Positions 11,825 to 23,472 of a stretch of 64,000 bases of DNA are shown here, in pieces. The position numbers and the translations under genes were made by a program. Origin of the DNA: Rhizophlyctis rosea (Eukaryota > Chytridiomycota > Chytridiomycetes > Rhizophlyctidales > Rhizophlyctidaceae); assembly GCA_027596075.1 (NCBI GenBank), contig JADGJC010000015.1, positions 193,158-257,157 of the forward strand, given 5' to 3'. The notes under the pieces are model-generated. The model had not been told where the DNA came from. It ran no database searches and was given only the letters and a program-made list of their open reading frames with translations. The first letter of the stretch is position 1; each line of letters begins with the position of its first letter.

Positions 11825-13125
11825 GCATTTGAGCACTATCCCCGAAGAATTCGGCATATTTTTGTGAAGTCAAGCTGTCGAAGATCTTCACAAGGAGGAG
11901 TAGCGATTTCGAACATGGGTTTGAGTGCTTGGGCATAGTTGGCCTTTTGGTCAGTGAGTTGGCCAGTGGCCTGCCAATTAACGCGTGCCATTAGCATAAG
12001 TTTAGTTACACATTCAAAGGACACAAACTCACTTGGACGAATTGAAGATACGGTACAGCAAGGCTTGTCCAGTACGAATTTGATTTCGACGAACAAACGG
12101 GTAGGTTGCGAATTGGATGCCGATATCTGGCCACGCACACTTAGTTCCAAAGCAGAAGGCAAAGACAGCGAATGCGATGTAAATTCCCACCTCCTGAAAA
12201 TAGAATGCGCAGTCTGCAAAACCCCAACATTGCCCTTATAACCCGTTGTATTCAACTCACTCTCCAATCTGGAGCGTTGAAGGCCGTGTCGGAGGAGATG
12301 AAGGACCCGGTTTGCTTCTGAAAGGAAGTAGTGTTCAAATGGAAATGATATGGGACGTGCTTAGAGACACTTTCATCCTGATCAAACGACGCGGACAACT
12401 GATACCGTTACGGAAGTGTATACTACCACTCCACTTACTTCGGTCATGATGAAAAGAAGCACGATGATGAGAAGTAACTTTAAGGCAAGAAGTGGCAGGC
12501 AAAGATGAATGAAGACGAGTTGAGTATACTTCCGTGGCTCCAGTTGTTTTGAGAGGAAGGTAGTTCGAGAAGGTTGTAACGGAGGAAGCTTTGGATATCG
12601 AAGAGGCGAAAGAGGGAGATCCTGCAAACCGAATCACCCGTTCAGCACCGCGTCATATAAATCGATGTACTCTCAACATCTTATAACTCACAGGTAGCCA
12701 AATTCTCCCAATCAAACGGAAAGTCATTATCCGCAATCAACGAAAACAGCCTCACTCAACTGCGCCTGCAGCGTCGTGGGGACAGCAATCATCATATGCA
12801 CAGTATTCCCTTCCCGTATTCCTCATGAATAAGATCTGGTTCGCCTTCCACCTGAACCAAAAAACCATCGCGTCAGCCGACTCTGAACACCCCTTCTACT
12901 CCGGCAAAAACTTCTGGTCCAAAGGGTACGTAACCAACTCCCCAAACCCCCACTAACCTGCTTCCAATACCTCTTCACAAAATTTTCAAAATACAAACTC
13001 GCAGCAGTCCTGACAGTAAGCTGCATAGCATCCGATGCATCCGTGGTGGAAGCTTTGACGTGTTTACGCGGAGCGAGGTCCAGTGGTGACCTAAGGGTTT
13101 CTGACGTCTTTGCAGAAAACAAATA
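11825..13125 (-). pseudogene. Relic of CSE1 / exportin-2 (importin-alpha re-exporter)
   Basis: Reading down the minus strand gives successive CSE1-like blocks in the family's order: RTAASLYFENFVKRYW, then VEGEPDLIHEEYGKG, then MMIAVPTTLQAQLSEAV, then ADNDFPFDWENLA, then NVGVLQTAHSIFRRW, then RLFVEIKFVLDK, then LVKIFDSLTSQKYAEFF. They sit in different frames. The GKG-to-MMIAV junction is frameshifted, a run of four T shifts the frame inside the SEAV/SLIADND junction, and another shift lies before LVKIFDSL. Only about the N-terminal third of the usual ~950-residue protein is present. Intact CSE1 recycles importin-alpha; this copy cannot encode it. The functional gene must be elsewhere. Confidence 0.75.
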
Positions 13126-14464
13126 CCGCTAGTGTAGACGTAGGGTGAGCATTACGAGGAATGGATCTCACACAAGACTGTCAATCCGTCTCGCACCTCT
13201 CCATTCTGCACATTCATACGACATACATTACGACGGCATAGGAATCGGGAAACCAAAATTCTAGATGGTAAAGCCCATCAACAGCAACAACTATTACCTG
13301 AAGCGCTACGCAAGCAGAAATGCAAGTCAGCCACGAATGCCGTATATTTCGCTCAACCGAAGGTCTGGTACTTACTTCGATGTGAACATCATTATTATGC
13401 GGGTTTAGTCGATGGATCTCGTACATTTACTAACTCATGAATACGAGAACTTGTATATGCCATTCTGTGAGATTCAAATCAAGAGGTTACTGGTTGTGAA
13501 CCACAATGGTCTTTCATATGAACAATTTCCACAATCCATGACATCATATCAACATGCAATAGGCGGCTTCTGAGACAATGTCTATGTGCGTTCGACAAGC
13601 TCGTTTGGGAAGATTTGACTGACAGTGTCGACGTAGAATTCAACACCAACCTATAAATCTCATGATATTTACGCGGGAACACCCACAACAACGTTCGCAA
13701 GAGAAGACTCTTGAGCTGTTTGTGTGGCCGGAGTTTAGAAGGTGTGGTCGTTATGAGTCAAGCCGACGACTGTACGGCGAGGGTGAAGAACCGGGTGTCG
13801 AGACAATGCAGAAAGATTGAGATGGAGGGCGCAGGCGAGTATAATATTGCAGTATGTGAAGGGCAGGAAGTCGAAGAGGGTGGGAAGGAACGTGGAACGG
13901 TTAGCCTGTTCCCGAGTTTGCAGCAAAAGCACGCCAAGGACGGAAGCATCGGCAACTTCGCCAACGCCTCCTCCTCGCGAAGCAGTGAAGCGGGACACTA
14001 TCCACACCTGCAAGTGAAAGAGGAACACCAACAACGTGCGCGTGCAATTGTGTCAAGATGACGGTGGGAATGGAGTTGTGAGGGTTTGGCGTGCACCCAC
14101 AAATAGCTTTTGTGACAGGTGGAGGCACAGCAATTGACAATTGACAAGGGGTGGCAGCTATTTTTGGGTAATGTTGCTTACGCGTCGCACCCACGAACGC
14201 GTCACTCCCTGAAACACTCAGATTCGGGGCCCGCTCCTTTTGTTCAATGTGGAACAAAAGAAACCAAAGAACTACTTGCCGTCCTGGTATCTGCTTTATC
14301 GTATTGAAGGGATTGGTCTACCCATAGCATTTTTTTCGGTCAAAACTTTTTGCGAAGCTCCTCCCCCAGCTTTGAATATTCATATTCTTCTCTCATTTTT
14401 CCACTTTCCTCCATCGGAATCCCACTGCCCTTGCCGTGTTTGCTCTCAACAACATACTCGGACG
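13126..14464. other. Intergenic
   Basis: Short open frames on both strands, none recognisable. Some may be further decayed remains of the gene upstream of the CSE1 relic. It contains the promoter region of the coiled-coil gene at 14465. Confidence 0.4.
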
Positions 14465-15565
14465 ATGGCAGTGCGAAAAAAGTCCTTGAGCATACTCCTG
14501 ACCGATCTGTCGTCGTTTCACCATGAGCTCGACGGATGGGCAAGCCCACGCTATCATGAAGGGGCAAATGTGGAAACAGATAGGTCATTGTCAAGAACTC
14601 CATCCTTGACTTCGCAGTCGTCGGGTCGGGGAAGCGCAATAGCAGACGAAAGGAGAAGTGGTCGCTCCAGTTCTAGGTTGGATAAGCTGATGGAAGAAAT
14701 GGAGAATGGAACGCCCTTTGACATGGAGGATGGGGAAGGAAAATCATACGAAGACGCTCCGTTGCGACAGTCTGCTGCATCAATGGCGACAACAGAAGTC
14801 CTAACACCTACAACCATGCCTCCCTTCACATCATTCGAACCCCTTCCCAAACTTTCCCCTCGTTCAACATCTGCCCGACCTGCCCGCCCTCTCCCACCAC
14901 TTCCCACACCTGTCCGTCCAACCTCTTCAGCGGCCACTCTGAACTCGCTAACAGACCAAGCCATCCTTCCCTCTCCCACATTCCCGCCCACCATATCAGA
15001 ATGCCATGCTCAAATCCGCGATCTCTCCGCCGCACAACAAGAAAGCATGTCACTGGTCCTGCACTACGCACGGATGGCCTCAGAGATGGAAGACGCTCTG
15101 GCTACAGGGCGGAATGGGGCTCGACGTGAACTGGAACAATCAGCGTTGGAGCGGGGAGGCTTGCTGGCGGACCGGGATTCAGCACAGAGAGAGGTATATC
15201 GGCTTAGAGTAGAAATTAAAAGGATAAGGGAAGAGCGGGACGCGGTAGTAGCTGAACGGCAAGCGGCACAACAGGAGAACAGCCGTTTAGAAGCGGAAGT
15301 AGATAAGGCGAGAGCGGAACGAGACTCCATTGTCTCCTCCTTGACTACGCAGTTGCGACGGAGCAAAACTGAGGTCCAGGAGGCGGTTGCCGGCAAGGAG
15401 CGAGAGGTGAAAAGGCTTGTTGGATTGGCAGAGGCGTTGAAGGGGGACAAGATGGACTTGCTAGAAGAGTTGGAAATGTGGAAGCAGCGGGAAGCAAGTT
15501 TGAGGAGGGTTCTGGAGGGGTTTGAGAGAAGCGGCAGGGGTGGTGCTTTACAGTCGTTTCGGTGA
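14465..15565 (+). CDS. Coiled-coil protein with disordered Ser/Pro-rich N-terminal half
   Basis: Single-exon frame of 366 residues from ATG 14465. The frame is open upstream to 14240, but the first convincing Met (MAVRKKSLSILLTDLSSF) is here. Residues ~1-170 are Ser/Pro/Thr-rich with a PxxP-rich patch (ARPLPPLPTPVRP). Residues ~185-355 form a long Arg/Glu-rich coiled coil (ERDAVVAERQAAQQENSRLE and similar). There is no catalytic motif, membrane segment or signal peptide. A structural or scaffold role is likely, but I do not recognise the family. Confidence 0.75.
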   Translation: MAVRKKSLSILLTDLSSFHHELDGWASPRYHEGANVETDRSLSRTPSLTSQSSGRGSAIADERRSGRSSSRLDKLMEEMENGTPFDMEDGEGKSYEDAPLRQSAASMATTEVLTPTTMPPFTSFEPLPKLSPRSTSARPARPLPPLPTPVRPTSSAATLNSLTDQAILPSPTFPPTISECHAQIRDLSAAQQESMSLVLHYARMASEMEDALATGRNGARRELEQSALERGGLLADRDSAQREVYRLRVEIKRIREERDAVVAERQAAQQENSRLEAEVDKARAERDSIVSSLTTQLRRSKTEVQEAVAGKEREVKRLVGLAEALKGDKMDLLEELEMWKQREASLRRVLEGFERSGRGGALQSFR

Positions 15566-18036
15566 TGGGTGGGATTTGTTTGTTTACCGGAGGAACGTCC
15601 ATTGAGTAGCTGTACCTGTTCTGTAGTACATACATATGGTGATGCTTGTAGATATTGTAGATAGGGTTTCATGAAATAGATTCAAGTGCCGTCCAGTACT
15701 CTCTTTTTTTGTCAGTCTTGGGGACCGGGGGAACTGCATTGGAGGATTTGGGGGTTCACTACCGACCGGATCGGAGCTGGTGAAAATCTGTTCGCACGTG
15801 CATGTCCAAGAGCTTCCAAGCGCCCATTTTTATGAGCATCGAAACATGCCAATCTGGAATTTGTGGCTTTGCGAATCCAACGCTGTGTGAACACATCTTT
15901 AAACCGTAGATCTGGGGGGCTTTTCGGCAGGTAAGTCGAGTATGTAATCAAACTCTCCGCACTTTTCAAAGGGTTTTTGAGGCTTTTTCGGTCGAAACGG
16001 CGGGTTCCAAAGTGTTCCACGGGTCAGAACTCAAAGATTGACGCTTGAGAGTGAGGATTGGCACTGACGCATGTCTGTCGTTTTGACTGCGGCTTGCGAA
16101 CTTTGCGGTGGACGAAAGTACTGGACCCCCATACATGGACCCTCACGATTCACTGGTCAACGTAGCGAAGCCACATTGTTTTGCCGACCACAGCAATTCC
16201 GACCCATTCTTCTTTCTTCATCTTTCACTTTTTGATTGGATGCTCTAAATAACTTTCTCCATCGTGAGCTTCATCCTTCCCCTAAACTTCTCAAACCACT
16301 GAAGCTACGCCCAGAGAGGGTCTAGGCGGTAGTGGGACGAGAACAAACGGGGTGGGATGCGCCTCAAGATCGCACTTTCTTACTCACTTTCTTGCGCTGG
16401 TGCTAACCGCCTTCATCCCACAAAATTCTCAAACATTGAGCCACGTGCCGGCAGCCGACCGAGGCCGTAATGAAAGAGGATGGAGTGGATTGGAGGGGTT
16501 CTTATAGTCTTTTTCTTTGGTTTTGGATCTATCTGTCTGTGAAGTTTTCAACCTATTGAACCTTGTTTCGGAAGACGGTCAAGGCGGTAATGGAGAGAGG
16601 ATGGAGCAAGGAAGGAGTTCCGATCTGTTTTTGTTTTCACTTCCATCTTTTGGTGATCTCGTTTTATATCTCACTGAGCTCCAACTATTGCGCATATGTA
16701 CCTCCCTACATGCATTGAAGGTCGGGTCATTCGCGTTGTCGATAATCAATTGAATGGTCGATGAACCGGCATTGACGAAATTTCGATGAGTCACGATGAC
16801 TACACCCCACAAGGTCGTGAAATGAATAGCCCTTCCATCTCCATTTCCCTTCACCTCCCTGTCAAACTCATAACACCATGGTGCATACGTGCGTTGGTGG
16901 GGTTGGAGCGTTTGGGGAAGAGCACGAAAGTACGAGTACCTACCGTCCGAACATAATATCTTCCAACCCACCACGCACACGCCCACCCGGCGGACGTCAT
17001 ACGTTTTAGCTGTCAAAAACTTCTCACCCCCTCTTGCGCATTCCCTCATTCCACACACCGCGAAAGTTTGCATATAGCGATATATTCTAGCCGGCACCTC
17101 GCGACCCTTTTCCTCCCACCGCCGTCGTTTCAAGGTGCTACAATTCGGGGTTCAAGAGTTTCCACCTCAGGTAGCGAGACAACATAGCCCTTGTTACGGA
17201 ACGCTTCCGCGACTTCCATCTGTGCGAAGTTCCCCTTCGGATGAATTGTGAACTGAGTGTTCGGAACGGATACCAAAGTCGTCATCATCCCTTCCCACTC
17301 ACTATACGCGCAAAGCTTACATGGTCTGAATGGTCCGTACTGTATCGTCTTTCCGTGCTTTTTTGTGTCGGCAGTTGGGTTATCACTGAGTAACGGAATC
17401 TTCCGAGCTTCTGTTGCAGGACTTTGTGGTGACATTTGGTGTCTCATAATAATCCAATTCCGCTTGCCATGAACAATTCGCTTTGGTGTGCTCGCGTACT
17501 GCGACTGGCAATCTATATGTATGCTATCGCTCGTCACTTCGTGAAAATACATCGAGACCTATCGCCCATATGATGCAGGCTGAGTGTTGTCGCTTCATCG
17601 CATGGGTGGTTTTTGGCATTTCGCAATAATTACAAGCAGTCTAAGTCTAGACAATAAGCTTCTACCGCAATAACAAGCACTCTATCAGGTTACACATCTC
17701 GCCATGCCTCACTCATCCCTCCACCACCACCAGATTAACTCCCTCCACTCCACCCCTCACTCACCCCTTCCACCACCACCCGATCGCTCCCCTCCACTCC
17801 CCCTGCCCCCATCCGTCTTGGCCCCGCTGACATCTGGACTTGGACGCAACTGGAAAAAATGGAATTTAGTACGCCATCCGGGAAAGTGGCGGATCATTGT
17901 CTTCCCCATGCGAATGCTACAGTTCCCACAGTTCCACACCGATATCCTTCATTCAGCCGAGGTGACCAAATCCGCCGTCTGTACTCACACGCACACGGCC
18001 ATTTGTTCGTCACAAAGAGGATCACGAATGAACATG
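15566..18036. other. Gene-poor stretch
   Basis: About 2.5 kb. The longest minus-strand frames are 16579-17133 and 17130-17552. The second (140 codons) contains KTIQYGPFRP, faintly like ribophorin I, but not enough to annotate. No RNA gene seen. Confidence 0.4.
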
Positions 18037-20864
18037 CTAACTCACCAGGAGATTCAAAAACATTTTGTAATCCACCGCATTCCCAACAACCACCCCATCA
18101 CTCTTCAAAACCTTGTCCATCCGCTCCACCACAACTCCAGCCCCAAACTTCTGCCGAATCTTCTCCGTTGCCACGTCCACCGTAATGTAACCCGTCCCGT
18201 TAAGGTCTCTGTGACGGCACTGGACTAGGAAGGCCCAAGCCGGACGAATCGGTGCAAAAACCTTCTCAAAATCCGCCAACGTAATCTTCCCACCCAACCT
18301 CAACCCAACAACCTTCTCCAACTTCCCCAAATCATCATTCGTCACCACTATATCCAACACCCGAAAAACACCATCCATGTCTTCCCGTAAGATGAACGGA
18401 TCCTCAAAGTTCTTCTTCAACTGCGAGAACGCCGCACGACGCTCCAAACGGTCATCCTGTGGCGCCCAGGTCCGGTTCCGAATTTCACTTACTTCTCCAT
18501 CAATCTCCGCGGGCGCATCCTGCCAATCGGGGTAAAACAGATAGGTGAAGGGCGTTTGAGGTTTCGGGACATCGGGAGCTGCGTTTGTTTTGAGGAAGGT
18601 GGAGAGGATGTCGCGGAGAGTGTCCATGTCGGCCTTTGATCTGAATAATGCTTCCACAAAATCGCGGATCTCGTTTCTGGGTAGTTAGGTGAGTCCATGC
18701 CCTGCTTTTTGCACTCGTGGCAGACGGAACCTTACTTGCGCAATGAGATCCAGGTCTTAGTGCTCCAGATATGCCTAGTCCATAGATCAACTACGAAGAT
18801 GCGGTTGGAGTCTTTGTTGAATGGTGGGTATGATGTTGTGCGCGCGTCATATAGCGGAACGCTGATGGTAAGTTTTCTTCCGGAGTCTACGGCTTCGAAG
18901 ATTATCTGCAAGAGGGAGAGGCGTTCAGGGAAGTCTGCATATGGAATGGTAGGTAAAATGAGTTTGACAAGCTTCATAGAGGATGCTCGAAGATAGCTCA
19001 CCGGCAGAGGGTTTTTCCAAATCCACAAGAGGCCACAACAACGGTATCAAATGCTCAAAATGACGGTTCCACCACGAGTTCGATTTTGTCCATTCTTTTG
19101 TTCCGCAGACGGCCGTGAGAAGGGAGGACAGCATTTTGTGTCCTTTGCAATGGAATTCGCGGGATGGTTGGTCAATGAACCATATCATTGTGCGGAGGAA
19201 GAAGTCAGATTCCGTAGAAGATAGCTCCAAGATATCTATGAGGAGGGAATTTGGTGGGTTAAAATGAGCCGACCAAAGCAACCATTGCAGTCATTGAGGC
19301 CAAACCTTCAAATTTGCTTTTCACAAGCGCATCCAGCAGCTCCACCAGCGCTTCCGCATGCATTGTCGATGGGGTTGCGTCAGTCTCGAGCTTGTGTAAT
19401 GATTGGCCAATCATTCCGGAGACGATCCCGGAGAGTTCGGCATGGAGGAAGTCCTACCCAGGTTGTCAGCCAGGAGTAAGAGCATACCAACTGTATCTGG
19501 CCATACTAACCCTGCAAGCTGTAACAATGCTCGTAACAACATTGATTTCGGAAGCGTCCTTGATGAGGTCGTGCGCCGCACAGTAATCTGTGTTGATAGC
19601 TTGCAGAACGGGTATGACCAATGTGGGAACGACGGCGGGGAGGTCGACAGACTTGGCGACAGTGGTGATCATGACCCGAAAGAAATCCAAGATTGTGGTT
19701 TTGGCCAAACTGAACGACTTCATTCGTGCCTTTTTGAGAGCAGATTCACCTGTGCCATTGGTAAGCAAAACGTGGATGATGTGCCAAAGGCTCTGTGCCC
19801 ACCATATTTCACTACGTTGCTAGTAATGATTGTGCCCGTGAGGTTGAAAATGAAAGTTACATCCATTACGAGCATTTCCAATGAAGGAATCAACTCCGCG
19901 CCAAACTGGCGGCAAGCAGACTCCAAAGATTGCATGATATTTTCCACAGATTTCAACGCATCCACGGGTTTCAACACTTCTTCCGAATTTGAGCCCAGCC
20001 TTTTACAGAAGTCGTTCAACCAGGTGATGATGGGTGTCATGAGGTCCTCAACCATGGTGGAGCGGAGATGTTTGGACGTTCGCGTTTTGATCAAAATGCT
20101 GATTAACTCCACAGCCTCCTGGATCTAATCTTGCATTCAGCATAGAAATCCAGTTGACAGAATCAATCAACATTACCTTTGAATTCTCAGGCCGGTTGCA
20201 GAAATAAGCAAACTGGATCATGATCTCTGCCATTCCATGTTCAACATCAGGATCGGTGTCAGTGCTGCTCGACGAGGAGGAGGATGCACCGCTGAGCTCT
20301 TGTAGCTCCTTCTTCCAAGCCGCGAATGACTGCAGGATAGGTATGGTGACGCGTTGATCAGCAAACGGCAAACAGCAAGAACAATATTCACAAAAGGATG
20401 GCTGATCAAGGCTGTTCGTACTTTTGCCTTCATTCGCGGTCCATGCGATGGCTTCTTGTGGTGTTGCCGAATGAACGCTGCAAATGAGTATGAGAAGTAC
20501 GGTCGGGGCCGGGAGAACATTGAGGGACTGCGTCGCGCTGAAATGTTGATGGTGCCTCACCTTCCGTATCGAAAGTCCACTGTCGTTGCTCGATGGTTAT
20601 AGACTTCAGCGGATGTGCTTGGAGATGTTCGATGACAAGCTGGGTGCTGGGTGCTTTGATAAAAAGACTCCCCGAAGTGTCATTGACCATTCTGATATCG
20701 TCGCAAACTATGCCGGCTTTATTGAACTCTGTGCTGGCATCAATTGCTCGGAAAAGCGTATGACGACCATCCCGCTTGAAGTTGGTCGTCGTTGGGGGTT
20801 CCTCGCCGTTCAAAGCAACGGTGAGTGGTATGGCAAAAGTCTCTTTATATTCGTGTCTAGGCAT
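18037..20864 (-). CDS. Header + exportin-1 (CRM1)-like C-terminal half + EF-hand-like region
   Basis: Exon 1 (20864-20561) encodes a diverged header ending in SITIEQRQWTFDT. It is spliced in phase to a short basic exon (from 20477) and then to HEAT-repeat exons. These follow the order of the C-terminal half of CRM1: EDLMTPIITWLNDF, then DLPAVVPTLVIPVLQAINTD, then FFLRTMIWFIDQPSREFHCK, then RDFVEALFRSKADMDTLRD, which mirrors CRM1's FVxGLF...HLRDFL end. The N-terminal half, with its Ran-binding part, is missing. The last exon (18657-18037) continues into a region with one EF-hand-like loop (DLNGTGYITVDV) that lacks the usual acidic residue at position 12. CRM1 exports NES cargo from the nucleus; this protein should not do so by itself. 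Middle junctions near 19830 and 19260 are uncertain, so decay cannot be excluded. The karyopherin call is moderate; exportin-1 is my best match. Confidence 0.55.
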
Positions 20865-22291
20865 GGGTACAGCTAGGACTACTAGAGAACTTTGCCAGCA
20901 GTTTTTCGGGATGGGTGTATGTTGGGAGGAAGGACAGAAGTAAACAAATTAACGAGTTGTTTACCAAACCCCAGTTGGTCGAGTGATGGGGTGCGCGAGA
21001 TGTGTGGCTTGGATTGACAACGCAGGGAAAACCCTTGCTTTAGAGAGGGGGTTGGTGGGGCCGTTGACCAGATGGTGGCCGGAATACTGGGACATTGACA
21101 TTGCCACTCACTGCATGAATCATGATTACTATGATTGGGGCTGGTTGGTCAATCATCAGAAATTTGAGGGTCCCCCGATCATGCTATGACGCGTTTTTCT
21201 TTTGGGGGTCTGGCCAGGTGATCCGCAGACGTTCAACCTGTGCCTCCGAATTCCGTGGCCTATATCTTTGGGAGTTTCCATTCGTTTTCACTTCATTCCC
21301 TTTCTTCTCTCTATCTTTTTTCCTGCCTTTTCATCCTACTCATCCATATCACTTGCTTCAATCCATCACGCTACATCACACACATATAATTTGGAAGTGG
21401 TTCAAACTCTGCCGAAGCTGGATGGGTCGATATTTAGTTGACCGCGGAGGTTGGAAGTGCCGAGAGGTATGCTTCAACGGTTTTGACGTCGCTGCTTCGA
21501 ACTATTTCCAGTTCCCAAAGTCGCTCATACAACTTCTGTCCTTCACCACAGTTTCTTCAGGCTCTTGCCTGCATGGCACTAGGCATGGGGACTGCGGAGT
21601 CCAGACCAACGCACACAACTAACGGGCACGGGAGTTCGGTGGACGCAACATGGACAACCCGTGACAATTCGTCGCAATATCGCGCAACGACCCTTGCGGT
21701 CAGCCTAAAGTTGTCCTTGGGAAAGGCAATGGTGGCAGTTTTGCGCGAGGACCCTAGCCGCCACCGAACCTCTGCTCTGTAAGGCGGCGTCCTTACAGGC
21801 GGCACCTAAACTCTGAGTGGGATAAGACACCAACCCCGTCTGGCACGTCGTTCCCACACTGTTAACAGTGGGCGTGTTTTGAGAGAAGTGAGCGGTCTCC
21901 CCACTTTGGGAAAGGGTGTGTGCCCGTTCCGTTGGTCAGCGGAAGATTGGATTCAGACAGGTGTGCGTGCGGGTGGGGACGGGGTTAGGTTGGAAAAGGA
22001 GGAAAGGGGGGGCATATCTTCACTCTCATGGGAGTGCACTGCAGTGAAGCTGCGTAATACACTTCTTGTGATTGTAATACTATTAATCCATTCCCATGAG
22101 GGTGAGACCGCAGCCCATGCTGCACATACTATCTCCTCGTCAAAGTGAACATGCCAAGCGCATGCTACGTCATCAGACGTTACATCGGTTTGCGGGGAGG
22201 GTGATAAGCATACCCTGAATCATCAAAACGACGACGGCCGCCAAGCTGATTCAGCCGGGCGAGAGGGTTTGGGGGGGGTTTTGGTTTCTGG

Positions 22292-22301
22292 NNNNNNNNN
22301 N
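22292..22301. other. Assembly gap (10 N)
   Basis: Ten undetermined bases directly after a G/T-rich tract that may have been hard to sequence. The true gap size is unknown. Confidence 0.95.
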
Positions 22302-22357
22302 CAAGCCAAAACAACCGTAACAGCCGGTGGCCTTCTGGGCATACTTCTTTGCTTCGC

Positions 22358-22418
22358 CCTGGTCTCTGGAGACTCGCCTGTTGGTGAGAAGGGTTCGACT
22401 CCCTTCCAGAGCCATACT
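22358..22418 (+). other. tRNA-like 3' half (class II)
   Basis: GGTCTCTGG and CCAGAGCC can pair, with a bulge. Between them lie a 6-bp hairpin (CTCGCC/GGTGAG, loop TGTT) like a class-II variable arm and a perfect T-arm (AAGGG TTCGACT CCCTT). No D-arm or anticodon arm is visible and the assembly gap lies just upstream. It is either a tRNA cut by the gap or an intron, or a relic. Confidence 0.35.
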
Positions 22419-23472
22419 TTGAAGTCTCGGTGTGCAAGAAGAAAAGGCGACAACAATACCCATAGTCATCTTGTATATTTCATTGCAGTTTGATAGTTTG
22501 TGCATCCGCTTTAATGATGCCTGATTTATCTGCGATGGTTTGGAGTATCTGGGAAGCACAAGTCCACCGGAATTGGCAACGTTCCAAGTCTCCTCGACAA
22601 CGACAACATCCACTGAAGGGTTTGAACCCGCGCGTCTTGGGAGGATGGTCTCTGTGCCGTCGGAGTGTCCACATGGGTTTTTGCAGGGGTTGGTTACTGG
22701 TGGGAGTCCCGCAAGCAGGTTACGGCAAGCTATTTTTGGGCACCATTCTCATCGCGGCAAACCCACCCGGAAGGCCAAAAGCAGGCACGAAGCAGTAAAT
22801 AGAAGGTTAGTAGAGTTTTTGATGGGTGGAAACAGGATGTCTGGCTGGGGGATAGCGGATGGAGGTGGAAGCCTGTGTTTGGCGCTGAAGGCTGTTGGGA
22901 GCCTTTCGCCCGCGCATGGCGCAAAAACGCACAGCTGACTGTGGGAAGTTGGCAGTCCGATGCTCATTCACAATATCTGGTGGCTATCCCAAACCATAGC
23001 ACAAACCCTTCCACCGTTGGACAGATTTCACTTTCTCACCACTCTCACTTGCAGGTGTGTCGGTCCCCATGCACCACTCCCACACCCTTTGCACGCAAAC
23101 ACTCCCAGTCGCCACAACCCAAAACTGAGGTCCCTTTCCCGTCACCGCCAAAGTATTGAAATCACATAGGTGCGGTCGTCATGAGCACAGAGTATTCGGT
23201 CCGTCATTTGTTGACCCGTGCTATCTCAAGATTTTCTCATATTGAGTTGGAAAGCACCACGAAATTTTTTTCACCTGCAATAGCGTATATTGTCTGGTTG
23301 GAATGCCGGTTGGTATATGCCATGGCTTCAGGTCAATTCTCGACGAGATAGTTGATAGGTTCCTTACCTGTCAGGCGTAAGCACCATGTCCGTCTTCGTT
23401 TCTGGACGTAACAACATCACAGCTTAGTTTGATGCAAACGATGCAATCATGCATCGACAGAAGACCACTGTG

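Larger units (their letters stand above)
20865..23472. other. Gene-poor stretch with assembly gap
   Basis: No supportable gene. It includes a run of N (22292-22301) after a G-rich tract and a tRNA-like 3' half at about 22358-22418. The frames here are short and show no family signature. Confidence 0.45.

Noticed and set aside
16579..17133. 184-codon minus-strand frame
   Set aside because: Low-information composition and no recognisable block.
17130..17552. Frame with a faint ribophorin I resemblance (KTIQYGPFRP)
   Set aside because: Only about ten residues match; the rest of the frame does not follow the family.
22592..22640. GGTTTGAACCC as a tRNA B-box
   Set aside because: The T-stem does not pair on either strand and no A-box is present.
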